NCBI GenBank assembly: GCA_017557885.1
Contig: JAFYXV010000008.1
Location: forward strand, 101,307 to 165,306
DNA length: 64,000 nucleotides
Reading direction: 5' to 3'
DNA from: a bacterium
GTDB taxonomy: Bacteria > Auribacterota > UBA3054
The translations under genes were made by a program, and so were the position numbers. Below the pieces are notes generated by a model. That model was not told the DNA's origin and did no database searches. It saw only the letters and a list, made by a program, of their open reading frames with translations. Shown one piece after another: positions 1-9,018 of this stretch (positions within the stretch are counted from its first letter, which is position 1; every line of letters starts with the position of its first letter).

Positions 1-931
1 TCAGCCCGTTGCAAAAATCGTCGAAACTTCCGGCCCATTTGTCGCTGACATAGAGATTTTGAAAGCTGTTGCGGAAGCCGGAATTCCCGCCTTTTACGGT
101 TTTTATGTATTCCACGAATTTTGGTTCGCTTGCCAGGAATATATTGCTGACCAACGCTCTCGACTGTATGGTGAAATAAAGCTTCTTTTCCAGGTCGTCC
201 ATCTTGGGAGGCCAGAAGAGGTCGGTTGGCAGCAGCAGCTTGTCTTCCAGAAGGTAAGGCAGCGTGACGATCCTGCTCGGCTCCACCACCGCGTTCAGGC
301 GGGAACAGTGCGCGCAGAACCCTACTCTCAGCGCGTCGCAAAGCTCTCCCTCGGGATTGACGCTGTCCATGTATTCCTTCAGGATCATGCTGGCCACGCC
401 GTATTTCATGCTGTTTCCCAATTGCAACCTGTTGCCAGGAGTTGCGCAGACCAATACGGAGCGGGCCTTGCTGTCAACGGAAACGTTGTCCGCAGGAGTT
501 AGACCATCCTTCCCCTTCAGGGCCGCAAACAGCTTGGGATCGGTCAAAACATAGATCTTGCAGCGATCGTCGGAAAAATCAAAGATATCTCCAGCCTGCA
601 GTTGGGTCAAGGTTTTTTGAAGAAAGTTGATCAGATCAATGCTGATCGGGATAAATTTATAGTATTGGAAAGTGTCTGTTTCCTTGAGCATATTGACATG
701 TTTTTTAATTTCTTCCTTTTCCCCCTCTTCCGAAGAAATAACGACTGTTTCTTCCTCGAAAAAGCCCTGGCATTTTTTTGGAAAATAAAAAACAAAAAAA
801 TCCGTCTTCCAGCTCTTGTAACCCTCGCCTGCGCAAACCGCTTCCCACCGATCCGCGCCGGCACCGCGAACGTTGATCGGCAGAAGAAACGCCGCAGCCA
901 AAAGGCATAATATCAGTTTTAAGGAGCGCAT
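1..931 (-). CDS. Secreted protein of unknown function, C-terminus cut by window edge
   Basis: The minus-strand frame is open for 310 codons from an ATG at 931 to the window edge with no stop, so the 3' end lies outside. The protein starts with a clear signal peptide (MRSLKLILCLLAAAFLLP, with small residues near position 25), so it is probably exported. The mature part begins W-E-A-V-C-A-G-E-G-Y-K and is an ordinary alpha/beta mixture containing several cysteines. I do not recognise the family and see no catalytic motif such as HExxH. No strong Shine-Dalgarno precedes the ATG. An extended -10 promoter lies about 50 bases upstream. The shorter plus-strand frames across this stretch are shadows of this gene. 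Confidence 0.75.
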   Translation of the reverse strand, partial: MRSLKLILCLLAAAFLLPINVRGAGADRWEAVCAGEGYKSWKTDFFVFYFPKKCQGFFEEETVVISSEEGEKEEIKKHVNMLKETDTFQYYKFIPISIDLINFLQKTLTQLQAGDIFDFSDDRCKIYVLTDPKLFAALKGKDGLTPADNVSVDSKARSVLVCATPGNRLQLGNSMKYGVASMILKEYMDSVNPEGELCDALRVGFCAHCSRLNAVVEPSRIVTLPYLLEDKLLLPTDLFWPPKMDDLEKKLYFTIQSRALVSNIFLASEPKFVEYIKTVKGGNSGFRNSFQNLYVSDKWAGSFDDFCNGL

Positions 932-981
932 GCTGGATGCTCTTTCTTTGACGATTAAAATAAACTTTACTAATTAAATCA

Positions 982-990
982 ATTATAGCA
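982..990 (-). promoter_or_regulatory. Extended -10 promoter for the truncated secreted gene
   Basis: On the minus strand this reads TGCTATAAT, a perfect extended -10 element about 50 bases before the ATG at 931. No good -35 hexamer is visible 17 bases upstream, which is common for extended -10 promoters. Confidence 0.5.
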
Positions 991-1056
991 TAAGAAATGT
1001 TGTCTTTTTGTTTTTCTTTGCGAACAGATCGGGCTGGCCAAAAGGGCGGGACTTTC

Positions 1057-1065
1057 TGATATAAT
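1057..1065 (+). promoter_or_regulatory. Extended -10 promoter for pheS operon
   Basis: TGATATAAT is a perfect extended -10 element 29 bases before the pheS ATG. The -35 region is poor. It faces away from the promoter at 982-990, so the two genes are divergent. Confidence 0.5.
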
Positions 1066-1093
1066 AAATAAAATTAAAATAAGGAATGATCTT

Positions 1094-2155
1094 ATGTTGG
1101 AACAAATCGCTAACGAATTGGAAAACCTTAAGAAGGAAGCGACTTCCGCCATCGAAGCCGCCGGCAGCACGGCGGAACTGGCGGAGCTTGACATCAAATA
1201 TTTGGGACGCAAGGGCTCCTTCGCCGCTTACATGTCCCGCATGAAAGACCTTTCCAATGAGGAAAGGCCCTCTTTCGGCAAGATCGTGAACGAAGCCAAG
1301 ACCGCCGTCTCCACGGCTCTTTCCGACCGCCGCATCGCCCTTTTGGTGGCGGAAGACACCGCCAAACTGAAAAAGGACAGGATCGACGTGACGCTGCCCG
1401 GGCGCTTCGCCTCGGTGGGCTCCATTCATCCAACCTCCGCGGCTTTGAAAGAGATCTCGGATATCTTCCTTCGTTTGGGCTTCACCATTGAGGAAGGCCC
1501 GGACGTGGAGGATGAATGGCACAACTTCGACGCCCTCAATATTCCCGACACCCATCCGGCCCGCGACGTGCAGGACACCTTCTTCGTGAAGTCCCCCAAG
1601 GAAGTCGCCGAGTCAGGCAACAAGATCCTGATGCGCACCCACACCTCGCCTGTGCAGGCCAGGACCATGGAAAAGCAGCAGCCTCCCATCCGCTTCATAG
1701 CGCCCGGCAGAGTTTACCGCAACGAAAGGATCGACGCCTCCCACTACACCATCTTCCATCAGATCGAAGGATTATATGTGGACAAGAACGTGACCTTCGC
1801 GCAATTGAAGGGAACCTTGATGAACTTCGCGAAGATCTACTACGGCCCGCAAGCCTCCATCAGGCTGCGCCCGGGTTTCTTCCCCTTCACTGAGCCTAGC
1901 GCTGAAGTTGACATCACCTGCACGGTCTGCGGCGGCAAAGGCTGCAGCGTCTGCAAAGGCACGGGCTGGGTGGAAGTTTTGGGCGCCGGCATGGTCCATC
2001 CCAACGTCTTCAAAGCCGCCGGCTACACTGATCCCGATATCACGGGCTACGCCTTCGGATTGGGCGTCGAGCGCCTCGCGATCCTAAAGTACCGCATCGA
2101 CGACATCCGTCTCTTCTACGATAACGACATCCGCTTCCTGGAGCAGTTCATCTAA
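1094..2155 (+). CDS. pheS: Phenylalanyl-tRNA synthetase alpha subunit
   Basis: Class II aminoacyl-tRNA synthetase alpha chain, which charges tRNA-Phe as part of an alpha2beta2 enzyme in the cytoplasm. At 353 residues it has the usual family length. The N-terminal coiled-coil region (residues 1-90, with the typical Y-L-G-R-K-G-S motif) is followed by the catalytic domain: GPDVEDEWHNFDALN, the R-T-H-T-S-P-V-Q motif, and the C-terminal G-L-G-V-E-R-L motif 3. A Cys-rich insert (C-T-V-C-G-G-K-G-C-S-V-C) sits just before the G-M-V-H-P-N segment. The beta subunit gene pheT, often the next gene, is not here; ispF follows after 3 bases. The extended -10 promoter lies just upstream. Confidence 0.97.
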   Translation: MLEQIANELENLKKEATSAIEAAGSTAELAELDIKYLGRKGSFAAYMSRMKDLSNEERPSFGKIVNEAKTAVSTALSDRRIALLVAEDTAKLKKDRIDVTLPGRFASVGSIHPTSAALKEISDIFLRLGFTIEEGPDVEDEWHNFDALNIPDTHPARDVQDTFFVKSPKEVAESGNKILMRTHTSPVQARTMEKQQPPIRFIAPGRVYRNERIDASHYTIFHQIEGLYVDKNVTFAQLKGTLMNFAKIYYGPQASIRLRPGFFPFTEPSAEVDITCTVCGGKGCSVCKGTGWVEVLGAGMVHPNVFKAAGYTDPDITGYAFGLGVERLAILKYRIDDIRLFYDNDIRFLEQFI

Positions 2156-2158
2156 GTC

Positions 2159-2635
2159 ATGATCAGAGTTGGCCAGGGATTCGACGTTCACGCTTTCGCG
2201 CCGGGAAGGCCTCTCAAGCTTTGCGGCGTCACTGTTCCCTTTGAATTGGGACTGCTCGGCCATTCAGACGCCGACGTGGCTGTCCACGCTTTGATGGACG
2301 CGCTGCTGGGCGCCGCCGCGCTTGGCGATATCGGCAAACTCTTTCCCGACACCGACCAAAAATACGCCGGCGCGGACAGCATACTGCTTTTGAAGAAAGT
2401 GGTCGCGCTCCTGAAAGAAAAAAATTTTACGATCATAAATTTCGACATAACCATCATTGCGCAGGAACCGAAGATCAGTCCTTATGTCGACGGGATGCGG
2501 GCGATACTGGCGTCTTGCTGCGGCCTGTCCCTCGACTGTGTCAGCGTCAAAGCGACCACCACGGAAAAACTGGGCTTCACGGGAAGAAAGGAAGGCATCG
2601 CCGCCCTGGCCTGCGCTCTTATTGAAAAAGCTTAA
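2159..2635 (+). CDS. ispF: 2-C-methyl-D-erythritol 2,4-cyclodiphosphate synthase
   Basis: Fifth enzyme of the MEP isoprenoid pathway, converting CDP-ME 2-phosphate to MEcPP with release of CMP. The 158-residue length is normal. Zinc ligands D9, H11 (F-D-V-H-A-F) and H43 are present, as are the G-H-S-D-A-D-V signature at 34-40, L-F-P-D-T-D, and the K-A-T-T-T-E-K-L-G-F-T-G-R motif near the end. It begins 3 bases after pheS and ends exactly where the next ATG begins, so it lies inside the pheS transcription unit. No other MEP pathway gene is in the window. Confidence 0.97.
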   Translation: MIRVGQGFDVHAFAPGRPLKLCGVTVPFELGLLGHSDADVAVHALMDALLGAAALGDIGKLFPDTDQKYAGADSILLLKKVVALLKEKNFTIINFDITIIAQEPKISPYVDGMRAILASCCGLSLDCVSVKATTTEKLGFTGRKEGIAALACALIEKA

Positions 2636-4222
2636 ATGGCAGAGAAAAAAGAACACTGGGGATCCTCTTTCGGATTCATAATGGCCATGGCCGGTTCCGC
2701 CGTGGGACTTGGCAATATCTGGCGCTTTTCCTTCATAACGGGCCAGAACGGCGGCAGCGCTTTTTTGATCGTTTACCTTGCCTGCGTGATCTTCGTAGGC
2801 ATTCCCATCATGCTCTGCGAACTGACCATGGGCAGGGCTTCCCAATCGAACCCTGTCAGGACCTTCCACAAGCTTGGCGCGGAAAAATCGAAACTGTCCT
2901 ACGGATTAGGCGTCATAGCGCTTCTGATGGCCGTGGGTTTCCTGAGTTTCGGGCATTTCTTCTACGCCGCGCTGCTTTCCATTGTCGGCGTATCTTTCAT
3001 CTACTTCGGCTGGGTGACGCTGGGCGTCATCTACGGCGCCGTCACTCCCCTTTTCATTCTGGCCTATTACGGCGTGGTGGGCGGCTGGACGCTCATTTAC
3101 GTCTGGAAATCGCTTTTAGGGCAGCTTAACGTGCAGACCGTAGAGGAAGCCTCCGCCATCATGACCCCCATCATTATGGCGCCCAAGGGCGCCTGGACGG
3201 CCCCGCTCCTGTCCACTCTGCTCTTCGTTCTCGCCACCGCCGCCATCATCTGGGTTGGCGTGCAGAAAGGCATCGAGCGCTTCTCGAAGATCTTCATGCC
3301 CGTTTTGTTTCTTCTTCTCATCGTGCTAATTTTCCGCGGGCTGACGCTTCCCAACGCTTCCAAGGGCTTGAAATTCCTTTTCGTGCCTGATTTTTCACAG
3401 CTTTCCGGAAGCTCGGTTTTGGCCGCTTTGGGACACGCCTTCTATTCCCTTTCCCTGGGCATGGGCATTACCATCACCTACGGCGCCTACCTAAAATCTG
3501 ACAACAATATTCCAAGATCCACCGTCACGGTCGCCATGCTCGACACTCTTGTTTCCGTCATGGCAGGATTGGCGATCTTCCCGGTGGTCTTCGCCATGGG
3601 CTTCGCTCCTGACAGCGGGCCGTCTCTCATTTTCAAAGTCCTGCCGCTGGCTTTCCAGAAACTGCCGCTTTCCGCCCTCTGGAACGTCATCTTCTTCGTC
3701 GCGGTCCTTATCGCCGCTCTGACCAGCGCAGTGAGCCTCATGGAAGGCCCTGTCTGCCTCATGGTGGAAGAGCTGAAGTGGAAGCGCAGCAAAGTCCTTT
3801 TGATCCTTGTCCCCTGCCTTTGCGTCGTCTCCTCCGTGATCGCGCTCTCCGCCGGCGACTGGAGCAATTTCCCGCAGCTCGGAGAATTCATCCAGAAAAC
3901 TTTCATGACCTCCAAGGGCAGCCTCTTCGACGCCTTCGACTGCGGCGCCTGCCAGTGGCTCATCCCCATCGCCTGCTTCCTGACGCTCCTTTACGCCAGC
4001 TGGGTCTGGGGGCCGCACTGCGCCGTAAAAGAAATGCGCACAGGCTCCACCGGCGCCATGGACACGAACCTCTGGCACCTTGTCTCCGGCGTCTATGATA
4101 AGAACGACACCGGCATTCCCTCTCCTCTGGCGCCCTGCGTGCTGTGGGCTTTCTTCGTGCGCTGGATCTCACCCATATTGGTCCTCCTGGCTTTCCTGGA
4201 CGGACTGGGAGTTTTCAGGTGA
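2636..4222 (+). CDS. Sodium:neurotransmitter symporter (NSS) family transporter, copy 1
   Basis: A 528-residue polytopic inner-membrane protein of the SLC6/LeuT fold, expected to import amino acids or related small molecules with Na+. The TM1 signature is near the N-terminus (A-M-A-G-S-A-V-G-L-G-N-I-W-R-F, residues 14-28), followed by G-G-S-A-F and roughly a dozen hydrophobic segments. The TM5-6 region contains V-Q-K-G-I-E-R-F-S-K and P-V-L-F. The substrate cannot be read from sequence. The ATG directly abuts the ispF stop and has no obvious Shine-Dalgarno, so translation is probably coupled to ispF. Its 3' end overlaps the second NSS gene in a GTGA junction. Confidence 0.93.
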   Translation: MAEKKEHWGSSFGFIMAMAGSAVGLGNIWRFSFITGQNGGSAFLIVYLACVIFVGIPIMLCELTMGRASQSNPVRTFHKLGAEKSKLSYGLGVIALLMAVGFLSFGHFFYAALLSIVGVSFIYFGWVTLGVIYGAVTPLFILAYYGVVGGWTLIYVWKSLLGQLNVQTVEEASAIMTPIIMAPKGAWTAPLLSTLLFVLATAAIIWVGVQKGIERFSKIFMPVLFLLLIVLIFRGLTLPNASKGLKFLFVPDFSQLSGSSVLAALGHAFYSLSLGMGITITYGAYLKSDNNIPRSTVTVAMLDTLVSVMAGLAIFPVVFAMGFAPDSGPSLIFKVLPLAFQKLPLSALWNVIFFVAVLIAALTSAVSLMEGPVCLMVEELKWKRSKVLLILVPCLCVVSSVIALSAGDWSNFPQLGEFIQKTFMTSKGSLFDAFDCGACQWLIPIACFLTLLYASWVWGPHCAVKEMRTGSTGAMDTNLWHLVSGVYDKNDTGIPSPLAPCVLWAFFVRWISPILVLLAFLDGLGVFR

Positions 4223-5733
4223 GTCCTAACAGGGAATTCTGGTCTTCCTCCAAAGGTTTCGTTCTCGCCATGGCGGGCTCCGCCATCGGGCTTGGAAACA
4301 TTTGGCGCTTTTCCTACATCATGGGGAAGTACGGCGGCGCCGCTTTCATACTTGTCTATCTCGCCGCCATATTCCTTATCGGCCTGCCAATCATGCTTTG
4401 CGAGCTTAGTTTGGGCCGCGCCTCCGGGAAAGGGCCTCTGGAAGCCATGACGAATTTGGCTCCCAAAAGAACGACGCTTTCGTTTCTGACAGCCGTTGCG
4501 CTTACACTTGGCGCGGCGGCTTTTGCTTTCAAAGGCATGTATTTTCACGCCGGCGTCGCGGGATTCTTCGCTTTGGGCGCATTTGCTTTCGGCTGGGGAT
4601 TTTTGGGCTTCACGGTGACGTTCCTCACTCCTCTTATGATCGCGGTCTTCTATTCCGTGGTGGGAGGCTGGATCATCATTTACACCATCATATCCCCCGT
4701 AGGAAAGATCTTCCGCGAACCGGCAGCCGCCTCTCACCTTCTTGACAACGTCGTCACGGCCTCAGGCAATCAATATTGGGTGACCATAGCGGCGGCCGCC
4801 GCCTTCTTCCTCGCCACCGCCTTTATCGTCATGGCCGGCGTGCAGAAAGGCATCGAGCGCTTCTCCAGGATCTTCATGCCGATCATTTTCATCCTGATCG
4901 TCGTGATAATCATAAGAGCGCTGATGCTTCCCGGCGCCAAGGAAGGCTTGCGCTTTCTCTTTTTGCCGGACTTTAGCAAAATGAGCGCCGAGGGCATTAT
5001 GGCCGCTTTGGGCCAGGCCTTCTTCACGCTCTCTTTGGGAGCAGGCGTAGGCATCGCCTACGGCTCCTACCTTGGAAAGAGCAGTTCGCTGCCCAAGACC
5101 GCGATCACCATCGTCATAATGGACACCATCGCCTCCATACTGGCGGGGCTTGCCATCTTCCCTCTGCTTTTCGCCACCGGCCTCTCACCGCAGGAAGGGA
5201 CCTCTTTGGTCTTCAAAGTCCTGCCCGCCGCCTTCGGTAAACTTCCCCTGTCCCCGCTTTGGGGAACCATATTCTTTTTCACGCTGCTCCTTGCCGCGCT
5301 CACAAGCTCCATCAGTATGCTGGAGGGCGCCGTTCAGGGGCTCATGCAGAAACTGTATCTTTCCCGCGGGAAAGCCGTTCTTCTTCTCATCATGGTGCTT
5401 GGGCCGCTGGTTCCCCTGACCGCCGTCTCTTCGGCCAGTTTCGCGAACGTCCCGAAACTCGGTAAGTTTTTCAGCGAGACTTTGCAGCTGCGCTCCGGTT
5501 CCTTCTTCGCGATCCTTGACAACACCACCTGCCTCTGGCTCATGCCCATCGCCGGATTGATGACGCTGCTGTTCGTCAGTTATGTCTGGGGTAAGAAAAA
5601 GGCCCTGGAAGAAATGAACTGCTTCAACGCTTTCGACTGGCTCTTTTCCAACATCTGGTTCTTCGTAGTCCGCTATATCTCCCCCGTTCTGGTCATTCTG
5701 GCCTTCCTGAAAGGCCTTGGCATATTCTTTTAA
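4219..5733 (+). CDS. Sodium:neurotransmitter symporter (NSS) family transporter, copy 2
   Basis: Paralogue of the preceding gene with the same TM1 signature (A-M-A-G-S-A-I-G-L-G-N-I-W-R-F), V-Q-K-G-I-E-R-F-S-R and P-I-I-F segments, giving 504 residues. I chose the GTG at 4219, whose last two bases overlap the TGA of copy 1. It has a GGGAG seven bases upstream and aligns its N-terminus with copy 1. A frame-open ATG 75 bases earlier would lie inside copy 1 and add residues without a counterpart. The tandem arrangement suggests either local duplication or two substrates handled together. No terminator was seen downstream. Confidence 0.92.
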   Translation: MSPNREFWSSSKGFVLAMAGSAIGLGNIWRFSYIMGKYGGAAFILVYLAAIFLIGLPIMLCELSLGRASGKGPLEAMTNLAPKRTTLSFLTAVALTLGAAAFAFKGMYFHAGVAGFFALGAFAFGWGFLGFTVTFLTPLMIAVFYSVVGGWIIIYTIISPVGKIFREPAAASHLLDNVVTASGNQYWVTIAAAAAFFLATAFIVMAGVQKGIERFSRIFMPIIFILIVVIIIRALMLPGAKEGLRFLFLPDFSKMSAEGIMAALGQAFFTLSLGAGVGIAYGSYLGKSSSLPKTAITIVIMDTIASILAGLAIFPLLFATGLSPQEGTSLVFKVLPAAFGKLPLSPLWGTIFFFTLLLAALTSSISMLEGAVQGLMQKLYLSRGKAVLLLIMVLGPLVPLTAVSSASFANVPKLGKFFSETLQLRSGSFFAILDNTTCLWLMPIAGLMTLLFVSYVWGKKKALEEMNCFNAFDWLFSNIWFFVVRYISPVLVILAFLKGLGIFF

Positions 5734-5818
5734 ATATCTGCTCGCAAATTATTTAATTTTCAATCCGTTCAATATAATTTCCTAGTAAATTGTTTACCTT
5801 TCAATTTTTCTTTTTTTA

Positions 5819-5827
5819 TGTTATGAT
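5819..5827 (+). promoter_or_regulatory. Extended -10 promoter for membrane-protein pair
   Basis: TGTTATGAT, one mismatch from the extended -10 consensus, lies in an AT-rich intergenic stretch about 30 bases before the 5858 ATG. A strong GAGGAGG ribosome binding site follows at 5846-5852. Confidence 0.45.
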
Positions 5828-5857
5828 ATAAGCGTCAACAAAATCGAGGAGGCTTTT

Positions 5858-7180
5858 ATGCAGAACGAACAATCTCAAGATCAAAAAGGCAGGACCCCCG
5901 TCGTCGCCAAAGTTATCCTTTTGTTCGGCATACTCGTCGTGGGATTGGGTTTTGTATATTTTCTCTCCGACGTGTGGAGAGAGCTCTTTGAGAAAAAAAG
6001 TTTCTTTGTCGCCTGCAGCGTGATCTTTTATGCCGCCGGCGGTTTTCTGCATTATAAGAACAGGTCGAAAATTCTGAGGGAGATCTTCTACCTGATCGCC
6101 GCAGGCTTTACCGTCTCGGGCTTCTGGCTGTTTTTTCCGGAGCTGAAATATATGCCGGAGGAATACAAAGCCTTCTACGCCCTGGTCTTCATTTTCGCCC
6201 TGGGCTTTTTGCTGGATTCCCTCTCCCACTATCTTTTTGCCGCAGCGATCTACGTGTACGCGTATTTTTACGCTGCTGACGAAGCCCGGAACATCCAGAG
6301 CGTTTTTTGCGTCGCAAGTTTCTTCGCCATGAACCTGGTTTTCCTGGGCGCTTTCCTCTGGCGCCGCAGGGTCTCCCTGCTGCTGCTTTTTCTGATCGCT
6401 CTGTTTTCGAACAATTTTTATTTCTCCCCTTACCTTCCCGTAAAGTTGGTTTATCTGCCAATAGTAATCCTGACCTTCTGGGCGGTAGCCGCCTGGCCTT
6501 CCATAAGGAACGACAAAGCCGGTCTTGGCAAAGCGGCCATGATGCTTGCGGTGATCGTAACATCCTGCGTTTACGCCATGCTCTTAAGCGACGATTTCTG
6601 GCATGAGGGTTTTCAGTTCCTGGAGACAGATGATATTTATGACAGCAATATCAAAAACGTCATAAGCTGCTTTTTCTTCGGTGCGGAAACGGTGTTTGTC
6701 CTGGTCGCTTATCTGAAATTTTATCTTGACCGCCCGGAAAAGCAGGAGCTTTTCTTCTATTCCTCCGGCATTCTTTTCGCCCTGCTTCCCTTCGTCTTTT
6801 ATCCCTTCTGCCGTCTGCATGTGTCTTACAGGGTCGAGGGCTGCAGCGAACCGGTGCATGAAATATGGAACAATTGCAATAAAGTCGCGAAAGTTTTCTT
6901 CAACGTCTTCTGCGCGGCGATGGCTTACTTCATTTTCATAGGCTTCAGATTGAAGAGCCTGTCCATGAAGATCTTCGTCATTCCCTTCGCCATCGTCACA
7001 GGCGTTGCGCATATCTGCTTCACCTACTGGGGCCGCCACACTCCCGACGGCTTGTGGCTTATCTACGCCGGGCTGGTCATAGTTTACTCGGTGGGATGTT
7101 ATTTCTTTTGCAGGAAATTGGAAAGCCGTGAAAAAACTCCCGCTGCTGACGCTGACAGTAATAAAACAGACATGGCGTAA
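5858..7180 (+). CDS. Polytopic membrane protein, DUF2157-like, copy 1
   Basis: A 440-residue integral membrane protein with a short hydrophilic N-terminus (residues 1-18), then about twelve hydrophobic segments, and a charged Asp/Lys-rich tail from about residue 420. The first segments (I-L-F-G-I-L-V-V-G-L-G-F-V-Y-F-L-S) resemble the opening helices of DUF2157-type proteins, whose function is not established. Start choice is firm because GAGGAGG lies 5 bases upstream of the ATG. It is followed 35 bases later by a related gene of similar size and topology, so the two probably form one unit. Function unknown. Confidence 0.75.
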   Translation: MQNEQSQDQKGRTPVVAKVILLFGILVVGLGFVYFLSDVWRELFEKKSFFVACSVIFYAAGGFLHYKNRSKILREIFYLIAAGFTVSGFWLFFPELKYMPEEYKAFYALVFIFALGFLLDSLSHYLFAAAIYVYAYFYAADEARNIQSVFCVASFFAMNLVFLGAFLWRRRVSLLLLFLIALFSNNFYFSPYLPVKLVYLPIVILTFWAVAAWPSIRNDKAGLGKAAMMLAVIVTSCVYAMLLSDDFWHEGFQFLETDDIYDSNIKNVISCFFFGAETVFVLVAYLKFYLDRPEKQELFFYSSGILFALLPFVFYPFCRLHVSYRVEGCSEPVHEIWNNCNKVAKVFFNVFCAAMAYFIFIGFRLKSLSMKIFVIPFAIVTGVAHICFTYWGRHTPDGLWLIYAGLVIVYSVGCYFFCRKLESREKTPAADADSNKTDMA

Positions 7181-7215
7181 TTATTTTCTTTAATCATCTT
7201 TTCAAGGAGGTGTGT

Positions 7216-8556
7216 ATGGAAAATTTTGAGAAAAACAAGGTCAAAGAGATCGATGCGAAAAGAGACACCGTAAAATTCATTGCGGTCCTCGGCTGCGTTG
7301 CCATGGGGATCGGTTTAATGCTTCTTCTCGCCAACTATTGGCAGAGCATTCTCTCCTCCAAGTGGTTCCTTTTGTGCTGCGGCATTGCTTTGCACGGATT
7401 GGCGCTTGCGCCATCCACAAAAAAGATCTTCAAGGCTTTTCCGGAAATCCTGGCCGCCATGGGCACGACGCTCATTGGTTTCGCGCTCTGGCACCTGCTG
7501 CCTTCGCTTTGGGATGACGACACGAAAATTGGCTGCATCCTTGTTTTTTCACTGATCGTTGGCTTCATCAGGAATTACAAACTGCATGACGTCCTCAGCT
7601 ATGCGCTTGTCATGGCGCTATTCATAAAGGGGCTGATTGGCGACAATTTCCACACAAGCTTTTATTACTTGGGAATCTTTCTGGTCATGGGCGTTTTTTC
7701 CATTAACGCTTACCTAAGGAAAAGCGTCGTATCTTTCGCCGCGGCCCTCGCCACGCTCGGCATGGCTCAGTTCATCTTCGGGAACATCCTCCCCTTCCGG
7801 CCGCTTCAGCTTTCCCTGAACGCGCTGGTCTTCTGGGGCCTGGCCTGTTCTCCGCAGATCAGGGAATTCAACGAGAAATTCTCCAAGACCGCTTACGTGA
7901 TCGCTTTTCTGGAAACGTCTGTGGTTCTCTACATCCTTGCTTTCGAGGATACCTGGGAACTCGACTGGTTCAACAATCACCTGAGCCTGGCCGTCTTCAA
8001 GAAAAACATCCCCTACTCGGTCTTCACCTCTATCTTCTATATTCTGGAGCTGGCGGTCACCGCGTACGCTTTCATATTCTTCTGGAAAACCGGTCCCAAG
8101 GCCAGGGCGAAGATCACCTTCCTTATTCCCTTGACGATAACGGTCATTTTCCTTCTTTGCAATATAGGAACGGGCACGAAAGTCGGCGACGCCTTGTATC
8201 TCCTGCCCGAGTCTTTCTACTCCAATCTCTTTTTCCTGATCTGGTTCGTTTACCTCTTCTTCAACGTCTGGGTAAGCTTCAAAGAAAGCCGCCTGCTCTT
8301 GAGAGTATTCGGGCTCGTCTTCATAGTGATCGGCGGCATAGCGAGGATAATCGTCGAGAATTCCCTGGAGGAGATCACCACCGCATTCTGTTTCATCTAC
8401 GCCGGAATGGTCCTCCTCTTCACGGCCTACTGCGCTTTCAAAGTCGTCTCTGACGAAGAGGAGAAGCTGGCGGAGGAAGAAGAGAAAAAGTACGCCGAAA
8501 ACTTCAAGTTCAACTCCGCCCTGAACGAGGGCGGCGCGCATGACGAAGTTCAGTGA
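7216..8556 (+). CDS. Polytopic membrane protein, DUF2157-like, copy 2
   Basis: A 446-residue integral membrane protein related in layout to the preceding gene. It has a hydrophilic N-terminus, about twelve hydrophobic segments starting with G-I-G-L-M-L-L-L-A-N-Y-W, and a highly charged C-terminal tail (E-E-E-K-L-A-E-E-E-E-K-K). The ATG at 7216 was chosen because AAGGAGG ends five bases before it; the in-frame GTG at 7210 overlaps that ribosome binding site. Function is unknown. DUF2157 membership is inferred from the first helices only. A strong bidirectional terminator follows. Confidence 0.73.
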   Translation: MENFEKNKVKEIDAKRDTVKFIAVLGCVAMGIGLMLLLANYWQSILSSKWFLLCCGIALHGLALAPSTKKIFKAFPEILAAMGTTLIGFALWHLLPSLWDDDTKIGCILVFSLIVGFIRNYKLHDVLSYALVMALFIKGLIGDNFHTSFYYLGIFLVMGVFSINAYLRKSVVSFAAALATLGMAQFIFGNILPFRPLQLSLNALVFWGLACSPQIREFNEKFSKTAYVIAFLETSVVLYILAFEDTWELDWFNNHLSLAVFKKNIPYSVFTSIFYILELAVTAYAFIFFWKTGPKARAKITFLIPLTITVIFLLCNIGTGTKVGDALYLLPESFYSNLFFLIWFVYLFFNVWVSFKESRLLLRVFGLVFIVIGGIARIIVENSLEEITTAFCFIYAGMVLLFTAYCAFKVVSDEEEKLAEEEEKKYAENFKFNSALNEGGAHDEVQ

Positions 8557-8564
8557 GACCTAAG

Positions 8565-8614
8565 GCGCAAAAATAAAAAAGCCCTCCTTGCGGAGGGCTT
8601 TTTTATTTTTGCGC
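8565..8614. terminator. Bidirectional intrinsic terminator
   Basis: Perfect 23-base inverted repeat with a 4-base loop (TTGC). The core GCCCTCC/GGAGGGC is flanked by an A-run on one side and a T-run on the other. It separates convergent genes (7216-8556 plus, rplT minus) and can serve both. Confidence 0.93.
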
Positions 8615-8626
8615 ACAAAACGTCTT

Positions 8627-8977
8627 TTACGCTTCTTTGGCGACTTTCACGAGCTCGGCGAAAGCCTTGGGCTCGGTGGCGGCCAGGTTGGCGAGAACCT
8701 TGCGGTTCAGCGTCACGCCGGCTTTGGCGAGACCGGATATAAAAGCGTTGTAAGAAATGCCGGCTTCGTTGGCGGCGATGTGGATGCGGGTGATCCACAG
8801 GGCGCGGAAGCTGCGCTTTTTGTTGCGGCGATCGCGATACTGGTAAACCAGACCGCGGACCACGGTTTCCTGCATGTTGCGGTTACCGTTGCGGCGCAGA
8901 CCGAAGAAACCCTTGGCGAGTTTCTGCATTTTGCGTTTGCGTTCCCTGCTGGCGGGACTATTAGTGGCTCTTGGCAT
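8627..8977 (-). CDS. rplT: 50S ribosomal protein L20
   Basis: Binds 23S rRNA early in large-subunit assembly. In many bacteria it also represses its own operon by binding the mRNA leader. The 116-residue protein has the typical basic N-terminus (R-K-R-K-M-Q-K-L-A-K-G-F-F-G) and the conserved R-D-R-R-N-K-K-R-S-F-R-A-L-W-I-T-R-I segment. An AGGAG lies about 10 bases upstream of the ATG. It is the last gene of thrS-infC-rpmI-rplT, the classical bacterial order. The terminator at 8565-8614 follows. Confidence 0.97.
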   Translation of the reverse strand: MPRATNSPASRERKRKMQKLAKGFFGLRRNGNRNMQETVVRGLVYQYRDRRNKKRSFRALWITRIHIAANEAGISYNAFISGLAKAGVTLNRKVLANLAATEPKAFAELVKVAKEA

Positions 8978-9018
8978 AAGTAGATTCTCCTATGATTAGT
9001 TATTACCGCAGGTGGCCC

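Noticed and set aside
4144-4218. Longer N-terminus for the second NSS transporter
   Set aside because: The extra 25 residues lie inside the first transporter gene and have no counterpart in the paralogue; GTG 4219 has a ribosome binding site.
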